Shown: one piece after another, positions 26,224 through 34,313 of the stretch
Numbering within the stretch: the stretch's first letter is position 1
Layout of the letters: every line of letters begins with the position of its first letter
Source of the DNA: DATAUD01 sp036501665
Lineage (GTDB): Bacteria > Verrucomicrobiota > Verrucomicrobiia > Limisphaerales > Palsa-1400
Direction of reading: 5' to 3'
NCBI GenBank assembly: GCA_036501665.1
Contig: DASXZW010000069.1
Location: 62,001 to 126,000 of the forward strand
Length of the DNA: 64,000 nt
Position numbers and translations under genes: made by a program
Notes under the pieces: generated by a model
The model's database searches: none
Told to the model about the DNA's origin: nothing
What the model saw: only the letters and a program-made list of their open reading frames with translations

Positions 26224-27378
26224 ATGACGCAACGCTCAGCGAAATCAGAAACCCTCCGGGTTATCATCGTGGCTTTTGTTCTATTGATCCTGCTGCCGGG
26301 ACTCAACGCCTTCACGCCGCCCGACAGTTTTCTTCACGTCAGCGATTTTAAAATCAACCTCTATGGCAAATATCTTTGCTACGCGATCTTGGCCGTGGGA
26401 GTTGATCTCTTGTGGGGCTACACGGGACTTCTGAGTTTGGGCCAGGCGCTTTTTTTCAGTCTGGGTGGCTACATGATGGGAATGTATCTGATGCGAATGA
26501 TCGGCGACCTCGGCCAATATCACCAACCGATCCCGGACTTCCTGGTATTTCTAGGCTGGAGCCGGCTGCCGGAGTTCTGGAAACCATTCTCCAGTTTTGC
26601 CTTCGCGCTCTTCATGGCCTTCGCGCTCCCCGCTGTGCTCGCGACAATTTTCGGATTCCTCGCATTTCGCTCCCGCATCAAAGGCGTCTATTTTTCAATA
26701 CTAACACAAGCCCTCACCTACGCTGCCTGTCTCCTGTTTTTCCGCAACAGCCTGCTGATGGGCGGCAACAACGGTTTCACCGATTTCAAATTTATTCTCG
26801 GCCGCGACTTGCGTGTTCCCGCCACGCAACGCGCGCTTTACATGATTACCGCCGCAATGCTTTTGGTGGTTTACGTGGGCTGCCGCTGGATGAGCAGGAC
26901 GAAATTCGGACTGATTCAACAAGCGATCAAGAACAGCGAAAACCGCGTGCTCTTCAGCGGTTACGCCGCCGGTCATTACAAACTTTTTGTGTTCGTCGTC
27001 TGCGCGCTGATCGCGTCGCTCGGAGGAATTCTTTACGTGCCACAGGTCGGCATCATTAACCCAAGCGAAATGGCCCCGGAAAAATCGCTCGAAGCAGTCG
27101 TATGGGTCGCTGTTGGCGGACGCGGCACGTTGCTCGGCCCCGTGCTCGGCGCAGTTGGAATCAACGCCTTGAAAAGTTGGACGACGCGCGCTTACCCGGA
27201 TTTGTGGCTGCTATTCCTTGGCACGCTGTTCATCATCGTGACCGTTTTCATGCCGAAGGGCCTCGTCGGATTGCCGGAACAACTGCGAGGCATTTGGATT
27301 AAATTCAGACCGTCCCCGCCCGCTGCGCCGCAATCTGTTGAAGCAAAACCTGAATTGGCTGATGAGCGTCGAGCCTAA
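26224..27378 (+). CDS. urtC: Urea ABC transporter permease
   Basis: 384 aa LivM-type permease. About ten membrane segments; motifs WGYTGLLSLGQALFFSLGGY, GGNNGFTDFK, and CALIASLGGILYVPQVG fit the branched-chain amino acid/urea family. Forms the transmembrane channel with UrtB. Ten bases after urtB; its stop overlaps the urtD start. Confidence 0.95.
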   Translation: MTQRSAKSETLRVIIVAFVLLILLPGLNAFTPPDSFLHVSDFKINLYGKYLCYAILAVGVDLLWGYTGLLSLGQALFFSLGGYMMGMYLMRMIGDLGQYHQPIPDFLVFLGWSRLPEFWKPFSSFAFALFMAFALPAVLATIFGFLAFRSRIKGVYFSILTQALTYAACLLFFRNSLLMGGNNGFTDFKFILGRDLRVPATQRALYMITAAMLLVVYVGCRWMSRTKFGLIQQAIKNSENRVLFSGYAAGHYKLFVFVVCALIASLGGILYVPQVGIINPSEMAPEKSLEAVVWVAVGGRGTLLGPVLGAVGINALKSWTTRAYPDLWLLFLGTLFIIVTVFMPKGLVGLPEQLRGIWIKFRPSPPAAPQSVEAKPELADERRA

Positions 27379-28132
27379 AAAATTCATCCTGACAATCGAG
27401 GACGTCAACAAATCGTTTGACGGCTTCAAAGCCATTTCCAATCTCACCTTCTACATGGATGAAGGCGAACTGCGCGTCATCATCGGCCCAAACGGCGCAG
27501 GCAAAAGTTCAATGATGGACCTGATTACGGGACGAACGCGACCGGACAGCGGAAAAATTGAGTTCGGCTTCAATACGGATTTAACACGGCTCAACGAATA
27601 TCAAATCAACCGCCTCGGCGTTGGCCGGAAATTCCAAACCCCCTCGGTTTACGGCGATCACACTGTTTTTGAAAACGTGCTTCTTTCGTTGAAAGGCCCG
27701 CGCGGAGTTTTTTCATCGCTTTTTCATCGCACAACAAGCGAACAGCGGGACCGCATCGACGAAGTTTTGACAACGGTCAGTTTGCAAGATCGCGCGCAGG
27801 CGAAGGCGGGAATGCTAAGTCACGGTCAAAAGCAATGGCTCGAAATCGGAATGTTGATTGCGCAAGACCCGAAATTATTGCTTGTCGATGAACCGGCGGC
27901 AGGAATGACCGACGAAGAAACTCACAAGACCGGCGAGCTGCTCCTTCGCCTCGAAGGCAAACACAGCATCGTCGTCATCGAACACGACATGACATTTGTC
28001 CGCCAGATCGCGCGCAAAGTCACCGTGCTGCACCAGGGAACGGTTCTTTGCGAGGGCACAGTTGATGAAGTGCAAAACAATGAGCGGGTCATCGAGGTTT
28101 ATCTTGGGCGCAAGAAAAAGGCGGAACACTGA
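27362..28132 (+). CDS. urtD: Urea ABC transporter ATP-binding protein
   Basis: 256 aa from ATG 27362, which overlaps the end of urtC by 17 bp. Walker A GPNGAGKSS, signature LSHGQKQWLEIGML and Walker B LLLVDEPAAGMTDEETHKTG are present. It powers urea uptake with UrtE. Position within urtABCDE supports the assignment. Confidence 0.95.
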   Translation: MSVEPKKFILTIEDVNKSFDGFKAISNLTFYMDEGELRVIIGPNGAGKSSMMDLITGRTRPDSGKIEFGFNTDLTRLNEYQINRLGVGRKFQTPSVYGDHTVFENVLLSLKGPRGVFSSLFHRTTSEQRDRIDEVLTTVSLQDRAQAKAGMLSHGQKQWLEIGMLIAQDPKLLLVDEPAAGMTDEETHKTGELLLRLEGKHSIVVIEHDMTFVRQIARKVTVLHQGTVLCEGTVDEVQNNERVIEVYLGRKKKAEH

Positions 28133-28827
28133 TGCTCGAGGTTTCACAATTGACAGTCTCCTACGACGGTTCCCGAATCTTGCGCGGCGTCAACCTCACC
28201 GTGCCGGACCGCAGCCTCGTTTGTTTAATGGGGCGCAACGGCGTTGGAAAAACAACCACTCTCAAGTCGATTATCGGCCTGGTTCGGACGGACACGGGAA
28301 CAATTATGCTCGACGGCACCGACTTGACGAAATTGCGGCCCGATCAGCGGGCTCAGGCGGGAATTGCCTACGTTCCGCAAGGTCGCGATATATTTCCGAA
28401 TTTGACCGTCTGGGAAAATTTAAAAATCAGCCTCGTCGTTCACAGTCAAAATGCCAATGGTGACCTGGATCGCGTCCTGCAACTTTTCCCGGTGCTCAAG
28501 GAAATGTTGCAACGCAAAGGCGGCGTCCTCAGTGGCGGCCAGCAACAGCAATTGGCAATAGCGCGCGCGTTGCTCACAAATCCGAAGGTGCTTTTGCTCG
28601 ACGAACCTACCGAGGGCATTCAACCGAACATCATCGATCTCATTGGGGAGACGCTCGTCAAAATCAAGCAGGAAGGCAAACTGAGTATTTTGCTGGTGGA
28701 GCAATACTTGGATTTTTGCCTCGCCGTCGGAGAAAGTTTTTACATCATGGATCGCGGCGCGGTCGTGGCCAATGGCCCGATCAGCCATCTGAATGACGAC
28801 ATTGTAAAATTACACTTGACTGTATGA
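28132..28827 (+). CDS. urtE: Urea ABC transporter ATP-binding protein
   Basis: 231 aa; ATG shares its A with the TGA of urtD. Walker A GRNGVGKTT, signature LSGGQQQQLAIARALL, Walker B VLLLDEPTEGIQPNI. LivF-like ATPase, second of the pair. Confidence 0.95.
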   Translation: MLEVSQLTVSYDGSRILRGVNLTVPDRSLVCLMGRNGVGKTTTLKSIIGLVRTDTGTIMLDGTDLTKLRPDQRAQAGIAYVPQGRDIFPNLTVWENLKISLVVHSQNANGDLDRVLQLFPVLKEMLQRKGGVLSGGQQQQLAIARALLTNPKVLLLDEPTEGIQPNIIDLIGETLVKIKQEGKLSILLVEQYLDFCLAVGESFYIMDRGAVVANGPISHLNDDIVKLHLTV

Positions 28828-29645
28828 CAGGCAACGCGGGATTCATGGTCAACAAAGTCGCCGGCAAGAGCGCGGTCACGGAATCGTGGTGCAGAAACCC
28901 GCTGAAGATTCTGACGCCCTGCCCGCGCGGCCCCACAGTCTCCGCTTACCTGAGCAGTTTCGGCGGCGGCCTTGTCGCAGGCGATCAAACCAGTTTGACT
29001 TTGAATCTCGGCGCGGGCGCGCGCTGCTTCCTGACGACGCAGGCTTCGACAAAAGTTTACCGCAACCCGGCCCAAAAACCGTGCAGCCACGAACTTATCG
29101 CGCAACTCGCCGACGATTCCCTGTTAGTCATTGCTCCAGATCCCGTTCAATCCTTCGCCGATTCCAGCTATCGTCAGTCACAAAAATTTTCTCTCCATTC
29201 GACCGCAGGACTGGTGCTTCTCGATTGGTTTTGTTCAGGTCGGGCGGCTCGCGGGGAACGCTGGAGCTTTCAGCGTTTGCAAAGCCGCAACGAAATTTTC
29301 GTGAATGGTGAATTGAGACTATTGGATTCGCTAATCCTCGACCGATCTCACGGATCGATTGCCGGCAAACATCGCCTCGGCCGTTTCAACTGCGTCGCAA
29401 TGGTTGCGATTCTCGGCAGTCAACTAAAAGATCATGCTCGCGCATTATTGCAACACATGGAGTCGCGACCGGTGGAGCGCGGTTCAAGTTTGCTCTTTTC
29501 CGCCAGCCCGATTCGAGACGGCGCGGTCTTCCGCGTTGCGGGAGAAAGCCACGAAGAAGTCGGGCATCACATTCACCACTCTCTTCGGTTCATGCGCGGT
29601 CTGTTGCAAGACGATCCGTGGCATCGAAAGTTTCGCAATAATTAG
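28824..29645 (+). CDS. ureD: Urease accessory protein UreD
   Basis: 273 aa, ATGA overlap with urtE. UreD/UreH landmarks: LSSFGGGLVAGDQTSLTLNLG, FLTTQASTKVYR, LVIAPDPVQSFADSSYRQSQ and RWSFQRLQSRNEIFVNGELR. Scaffold on which UreF and UreG assemble to load nickel into urease. Confidence 0.93.
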   Translation: MTGNAGFMVNKVAGKSAVTESWCRNPLKILTPCPRGPTVSAYLSSFGGGLVAGDQTSLTLNLGAGARCFLTTQASTKVYRNPAQKPCSHELIAQLADDSLLVIAPDPVQSFADSSYRQSQKFSLHSTAGLVLLDWFCSGRAARGERWSFQRLQSRNEIFVNGELRLLDSLILDRSHGSIAGKHRLGRFNCVAMVAILGSQLKDHARALLQHMESRPVERGSSLLFSASPIRDGAVFRVAGESHEEVGHHIHHSLRFMRGLLQDDPWHRKFRNN

Positions 29646-29648
29646 CCC

Positions 29649-30401
29649 ATGCACCTTTCCCCGCGCGACATTGATAAAATAGTCCTTCATCAGGCAGGCG
29701 TCCTGGCGCAAAAACGGCTCGCCCGCGGCCTTCGCCTGAACTATCCCGAATCCGTCGCGCTGATCGCCACGCAATTGCTCGAATTCATCCGCGATGGACG
29801 AAGCGTCGCCGAGTTGATGAACCTTGGTCGGAAATTTCTTGGCCGCAACCAGGTCATGCCAGGCGTCCCCGCGATGGTTGCTGAAGTCCAGGTCGAAGGC
29901 ACTTTCCCCGATGGCACAAAGCTTGTCACTGTGCATCACCCAATCGCCAGCGAAGATGGCGATCTTGCGCTGGCCTTATACGGAAGCTTTTTACCGGTCC
30001 CCGCGCTGTCGCAATTCAAGTCATCGGTAGAAGAAAGTGATTTTGTACCCGGCGCGAGCGTCGTTCCAGATGGAGAACTGGAGTTGAACGCCGATCGCGC
30101 CACAGTTTCAGTCTCGGTAACCAACATGGGCGACCGCCCGGTTCAAGTCGGGAGCCATTATCATTTTATTGAAGTAAATGCGTCGTTGAAATTCGACCGC
30201 GCACAGTCGTACGGAAAACGCCTCGATATTCCTGCCGGAACCGCGGTGCGATTTGAGCCGGGAGAAGTTAAAACGGTCCGGCTGGTCGAAATTGCCGGGA
30301 ACAAAATCATTCGTGGCGGCAACAACATCGCCAATGGCCCTGTATCCGAAGCCGGTCTTGCCGCCGCGATGAAGCGCGTCAAAGACGGAGGTTTCCAATG
30401 A
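29649..30401 (+). CDS. ureAB: Urease gamma-beta fused subunit
   Basis: 250 aa holding both small subunits. Residues 1-100 are the gamma part (MHLSPRDIDKIVLHQAG, KRLARGLRLNYPESVALIA, GVPAMVAEVQVEGTFPDGTKL); residues about 130-245 are the beta part (PGASVVPDGELELNADR, TNMGDRPVQVGSHYHFIEV, GTAVRFEPGEVKTVRLVEIAG). The fusion is known from Helicobacter and some other groups; in most bacteria these are separate genes. Start and end are supported by the tight spacing to ureD and ureC. Confidence 0.95.
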   Translation: MHLSPRDIDKIVLHQAGVLAQKRLARGLRLNYPESVALIATQLLEFIRDGRSVAELMNLGRKFLGRNQVMPGVPAMVAEVQVEGTFPDGTKLVTVHHPIASEDGDLALALYGSFLPVPALSQFKSSVEESDFVPGASVVPDGELELNADRATVSVSVTNMGDRPVQVGSHYHFIEVNASLKFDRAQSYGKRLDIPAGTAVRFEPGEVKTVRLVEIAGNKIIRGGNNIANGPVSEAGLAAAMKRVKDGGFQ

Positions 30402-32113
30402 GCTACAAAATGCAGCGCCGACATTACGCGGACATGTTCGGCCCCACTACCGGTGACCGCGTTCGATTGGGGGACACATCGCTGTTTCTAGAGGTCGAAC
30501 GCGACTTCACAGTTTACGGCGACGAATGCAAATTCGGCGGCGGCAAAACGATTCGCGAAGGCCAGGGCCAGGCGGCTGGTGTCGGTCAAGAAGAAGCGTT
30601 GGATTGCGTTATCACGAACGCGCTCGTCGTCGATTACACCGGAATTTATAAAGCCGATATCGGCATCAAATCGGGAATGATTGCGGGCATCGGCAAAGCT
30701 GGAAATCCCGACGTGATGGCGGGCGTTTCCAAAAAAATGGTCATCGGCGTGACTACCGAGGTGATCGCGGGCGAGGGTCTGATTCTCACGGCAGGCGGAT
30801 TGGATACGCATATTCACTTCATTTGTCCGCAGCAAGCGCACGAAGCCATCGCCGCCGGATTGACAACGATGATCGGCGGAGGAACCGGCCCAGCCACCGG
30901 CACTTGCGCAACAACCTGCACTCCCGGCGCGCATCATCTCCGCGCCATGCTCCAGGCGACCGATAATTTGCCGCTTAATTTTGGTTTTACCGGAAAAGGC
31001 AACACCGCAATGCCCGAAGGTTTGTCCGAACAAATCCTTGGCGGCGCAATTGGCCTCAAATTGCACGAAGATTGGGGAACGACGCCTGCCGCCATTGATT
31101 GCTGCCTCAAAGTCGCCGACGCGAACGATGTCCAAATCACGATCCACACCGATACGCTGAATGAATCTGGATTTCTCGAAGCCACGGTGAAGGCCATCGC
31201 CGGACGAACGATTCACACCTATCACTCTGAAGGCGCGGGTGGCGGCCATGCGCCAGACATCATCCGAATTTGCGGAGAACCACACGTCCTGCCCAGTTCC
31301 ACGAATCCCACGCGCCCATTTACAGTCAATACCATTGATGAGCACCTCGACATGCTGATGGTCTGCCATCACCTCGATCCGAGTTTGCCCGAGGACGTCG
31401 CGTTCGCCGAAAGCCGCATTCGCGGAGAAACCATCGCGGCGGAGGATATTCTTCACGATCTCGGCGCGATCAGCATGATGAGTTCGGATTCCCAGGCGAT
31501 GGGCCGCATCGGCGAAGTCATCACGCGCACATGGCAAACCGCTGACAAGATGAAGAATCAACGCGGCAGCCTCCCTCGCGAACGCGGCGACAACGATAAT
31601 TTCCGCATCAAACGTTACATTGCCAAGTACACAATAAATCCGGCTGTCACGCACGGCGTCGGCCACTGCATCGGCTCGGTGGAAACCGGGAAATTCGCCG
31701 ACCTCGTTCTCTGGCGTCCCGCTTTTTTTGGAATCAAGCCGGAGATGGTCATCAAAGGCGGCTTCATCGCATGGTCGCAAATGGGCGACCCCAACGCCTC
31801 CATTCCCACTCCTCAGCCCGTTTACATGCGCCCCATGTTCGGCGCATTCGGTTCCGCGCCCGGCTCGACATCCTTTGCATTCGTCAGCCAACTGTGCGCG
31901 AAAGAAGGCGTCGCCGCGAAATACGGCCTAACCAAGCGCATCGAACCAATACGCGGTTGCAGGAATCTTACGAAGAAAGACATGAAATGGAACGACGCGC
32001 TCCCGAAGATCACCGTCGATCCTGAGACTTACGAAGTAAAAGCCGATGGCGAAGCATTGATTTGCGCGCCCGCGGAAAAACTGCCGCTGGCCCAACGATA
32101 TTGTTTGTTTTGA
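30398..32113 (+). CDS. ureC: Urease alpha (catalytic) subunit
   Basis: 571 aa, full length. Nickel ligands are all visible: H138 and H140 (DTHIHF), Lys221 for carbamylation (GLKLHEDWG), H250 (IHTDTLNESG), H276 (TYHSEGAGGGHAPD), D364 (MSSDSQAMGR). The flap carries C323-H324 (MVCHHLDPSLPEDVAFAES). ATGA overlap with the fused ureAB gene. Hydrolyses urea to ammonia and carbamate in the cytoplasm, using urea imported by UrtABCDE. Confidence 0.98.
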   Translation: MSYKMQRRHYADMFGPTTGDRVRLGDTSLFLEVERDFTVYGDECKFGGGKTIREGQGQAAGVGQEEALDCVITNALVVDYTGIYKADIGIKSGMIAGIGKAGNPDVMAGVSKKMVIGVTTEVIAGEGLILTAGGLDTHIHFICPQQAHEAIAAGLTTMIGGGTGPATGTCATTCTPGAHHLRAMLQATDNLPLNFGFTGKGNTAMPEGLSEQILGGAIGLKLHEDWGTTPAAIDCCLKVADANDVQITIHTDTLNESGFLEATVKAIAGRTIHTYHSEGAGGGHAPDIIRICGEPHVLPSSTNPTRPFTVNTIDEHLDMLMVCHHLDPSLPEDVAFAESRIRGETIAAEDILHDLGAISMMSSDSQAMGRIGEVITRTWQTADKMKNQRGSLPRERGDNDNFRIKRYIAKYTINPAVTHGVGHCIGSVETGKFADLVLWRPAFFGIKPEMVIKGGFIAWSQMGDPNASIPTPQPVYMRPMFGAFGSAPGSTSFAFVSQLCAKEGVAAKYGLTKRIEPIRGCRNLTKKDMKWNDALPKITVDPETYEVKADGEALICAPAEKLPLAQRYCLF

Positions 32114-32772
32114 TTCCCACGGAAAAAGCGAATGATTGGTTGCTCTGGCAGCTTGCGGACTCCGCGTTTCCCGCAGGCGGTTTCGCGCATTCCGGCGGAC
32201 TGGAAGCCGCCTGGCAGCACGGCGAAATTCGCGGCGCGGATGATTTGGCGTCGTTTTTGGAAACTTTTATGTGTCAAGTCGCGACCAGCATGATCCCTTT
32301 CGTAAACGCGGCCCATGGCGATCCTGACCAACTCGAAGCGTTGAATCTTCGTTGCGATGCGTTTCTGACAAATCACGTCGCAAACCGCGCCAGCAGGTTG
32401 CAAGGCCGCGCTTTTATGAATTCCGCCTCCAGGATTTTTGGCGCGACGATCAACAATTTCAAGGTCAGCGATCCGTGTCATTTTGCTCCGGCGTTCGGCG
32501 CTGTTTCGCGCAATCTCTCGGTTGAAGAATCAACGACGACGCAATTATTCGCCTTTCAAAGTCTTAGGGGTGTCGTAGCCGCCGCAGTTCGCCTCGGAAT
32601 CGTCGGTCCAATGGAAGCACAAGCGATTCAACATCGAATGTCAACACGGGTTGCGGAGATATTCGAATTCGTCGGCGAGGTCAAGATCGACGATATTGCT
32701 TCAACGTCACCGTTGCTGGAAATTTGGCAGGCCACGCAGGACCGTCTCTACTCCCGACTTTTCCAATCCTAA
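32110..32772 (+). CDS. ureF: Urease accessory protein UreF
   Basis: About 220 aa from TTG 32110, which overlaps the ureC TGA (TTGA); no ATG fits as well, and an upstream in-frame ATG at 32062 would read well into ureC. UreF pattern: LLWQLADSAFPAGGFAHSGGL, LRCDAFLTNHVANRASRLQG, VTTQ-like STTTQLFAFQSLRGVVAAAVRLG. Works with UreD and UreG as a nickel chaperone. Confidence 0.9.
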   Translation: MIPTEKANDWLLWQLADSAFPAGGFAHSGGLEAAWQHGEIRGADDLASFLETFMCQVATSMIPFVNAAHGDPDQLEALNLRCDAFLTNHVANRASRLQGRAFMNSASRIFGATINNFKVSDPCHFAPAFGAVSRNLSVEESTTTQLFAFQSLRGVVAAAVRLGIVGPMEAQAIQHRMSTRVAEIFEFVGEVKIDDIASTSPLLEIWQATQDRLYSRLFQS

Positions 32773-32775
32773 TTT

Positions 32776-33495
32776 ATGAGCCACGACCACGACCACAACC
32801 ATACGCACGAACACTGGGACGGCCCGGGCCATTTTCACGGTCGCATTCCTCCTCTTGACCGCGATTACACAACAAGGGCGTTTACCGTCGGTATCGGCGG
32901 CCCTGTCGGCAGCGGAAAAACCGCGCTGATGCTCGCTCTTTGTCAAACATTGCGTGAAAAGCTGAACATTGCCGCGGTGACAAATGATATTTTCACGAAG
33001 GAAGACGGCGAGTTCCTTATTCGCAACCAAGCCCTTCCAGCGGACCGCATTCGGGCCGTTGAAACCGGCGGTTGCCCTCACGCCGCAATTCGTGAAGATA
33101 TATCGGCAAACCTGCTGGCATTGGAAGAACTCCATCGCCAATTTCGCCCCGAACTTCTGCTGATTGAATCGGGAGGCGACAATCTCGCGGCCCATTTCAG
33201 CCGAGAACTGGCTGACTTTACAATTTATGTTATTGACGTTTCAGGAGGCGACAAAATCCCGCGAAAAGGCGGGCCAGGCATCACGCAGTCCGACCTTCTT
33301 GTCATCAACAAAACCGACCTTGCCACCGCCGTCGGCGCTGACCTAAAGGTGATGGAGCGCGATAGTCGCAAGATGCGCGGCGATGGGCCTTTCGTCTTTG
33401 CACAAATCAAGAATGGCCCCGGTGTGGAAGAAATTATTCATTATTTACTCCACGCATTGGACCACGCTCGCGGCATTCACCATTCCCATCATTGA
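32776..33495 (+). CDS. ureG: Urease accessory GTPase UreG with His-rich ends
   Basis: 239 aa. The N-terminus SHDHDHNHTHEHWDGPGHFH is metal-binding, and the C-terminus ends HHSHH. GTPase elements: P-loop GIGGPVGSGKTALM, GGCPHAAIREDISANL (CPH nickel motif), ESGGDN, and NKTD. No ureE gene is found in the cluster; the two His-rich tails might store or deliver nickel in its place. Last gene of the urea operon. Confidence 0.95.
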   Translation: MSHDHDHNHTHEHWDGPGHFHGRIPPLDRDYTTRAFTVGIGGPVGSGKTALMLALCQTLREKLNIAAVTNDIFTKEDGEFLIRNQALPADRIRAVETGGCPHAAIREDISANLLALEELHRQFRPELLLIESGGDNLAAHFSRELADFTIYVIDVSGGDKIPRKGGPGITQSDLLVINKTDLATAVGADLKVMERDSRKMRGDGPFVFAQIKNGPGVEEIIHYLLHALDHARGIHHSHH

Positions 33496-33503
33496 CTTAA
33501 CCC

Positions 33504-33920
33504 TTACCGATTTACGGGCACGTCGGCTATTTCGGCGCTTTTGGCCGGTTTGGCATGTTTTCCTTTAAGAATGGTGCCGTCAGATGCCACCACCAACTCC
33601 GGTCGGGGATGATCGCCGCGCCCTTTAAATTGCACATGATAGACGACGCGTGAACTTTGAATTTGAGAGTTAATTGCGGTGATGACATCATTACCGCGCT
33701 GGGCCTGCACAGCAGCTTTCACAGGAGCCGGAAGCTGACTGAAATCAACCCTCTCCGCCGCCATCGAATCTAAACCCTTTACCGGCGTTGCCGCGGCCTC
33801 CGCTGCATAACGTTCCTGCAAGGTGACATTCGCGCCGTTATCCGAAGCCGCCACCGGCAACACAACCGCTGCCGTAATCCCCACAGCAGCAACAATTGAA
33901 TAAAGCTTTCGATTTTTCAT
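33504..33920 (-). CDS. Small exported PepSY-like protein
   Basis: 138 aa from ATG 33920. Signal peptide MKNRKLYSIVAAVGITAAVVLPVAAS. The mature part has DFSQLPAPVKAAVQAQRG and YHVQFKGRGDHPRPELVVASDGTIL, like one repeat of the PepSY-like/DUF2874 fold, which often lies in periplasmic sensor or inhibitor proteins. Function unknown. Converges on ureG with an 8-nt gap and no visible terminator. Confidence 0.6.
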   Translation of the reverse strand: MKNRKLYSIVAAVGITAAVVLPVAASDNGANVTLQERYAAEAAATPVKGLDSMAAERVDFSQLPAPVKAAVQAQRGNDVITAINSQIQSSRVVYHVQFKGRGDHPRPELVVASDGTILKGKHAKPAKSAEIADVPVNR

Positions 33921-34053
33921 AGTACAATACGCCATATCAAAGGCCGGATTTCAATTGGGGCACTTCCCTTAAACCACTTAAGAAAAAAAGGGCGCTCAAA
34001 CGCAGAGAAATCGCCCGAAACGATGCAAAAATTAACCTCGCACTGAAGGAATC

Positions 34054-34066
34054 TTGCGCTTTGCAA
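34054..34066 (+). promoter_or_regulatory. Enhancer-like palindrome (TTGCA-N3-TGCAA), site U1
   Basis: TTGCGCTTTGCAA, matching 9 of 10 palindrome positions. Centred about 66 bp upstream of the predicted start point of the sigma-54 promoter at 34100-34116. Proposed binding site for the NtrC-type activator encoded at 34254-35699. Confidence 0.6.
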
Positions 34067-34099
34067 TGTGGCTGAAAGGTCGTTCCCCAAGCACAGTTA

Positions 34100-34116
34100 T
34101 GGCACGCAAAAAGCTA
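34100..34116 (+). promoter_or_regulatory. Sigma-54 type promoter P2 (Lmo0937-like gene)
   Basis: TGGCACGCAAAAAGCTA; GG at 34101-34102, GC at 34113-34114, 10 bases between. The -24 element is canonical, while the -12 element is AAGCTA, as in the other island promoters. Predicted start about 34126, leaving a 41-nt leader. Confidence 0.7.
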
Positions 34117-34166
34117 AAAGAAGTTGGTGACAGTCGAAGATAAATAACAAAAACACTACTTATCTT

Positions 34167-34313
34167 ATGCTCTACACACTTGCAGTGATACTGATTATCG
34201 CATGGCTTTTGGGAATGGTATCCTCTTACACGATGGGAGGCTTCATCCATATTCTACTCGTGATTGCCATTATTGCGATCCTCGTCCGCCTCATCCAGGG
34301 TCGCAGTGTCTAA
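34167..34313 (+). CDS. Lmo0937-like small membrane protein
   Basis: 48 aa: begins MLYTLAVILIIAWLLGM and ends VRLIQGRSV, with two membrane segments separated by SSYTMGGFIH. This is the Lmo0937/DUF5670-type hydrophobic peptide found in stress regulons of many bacteria. Its last 60 bp overlap, on the other strand, the end of the activator gene. It follows promoter P2 and enhancer U1. Exact function unknown. Confidence 0.85.
   Translation: MLYTLAVILIIAWLLGMVSSYTMGGFIHILLVIAIIAILVRLIQGRSV

Noticed and set aside
30488..31891. 467-residue open frame antisense to ureC
   Set aside because: No domain and fully inside a certain gene; an effect of GC-rich codon use.
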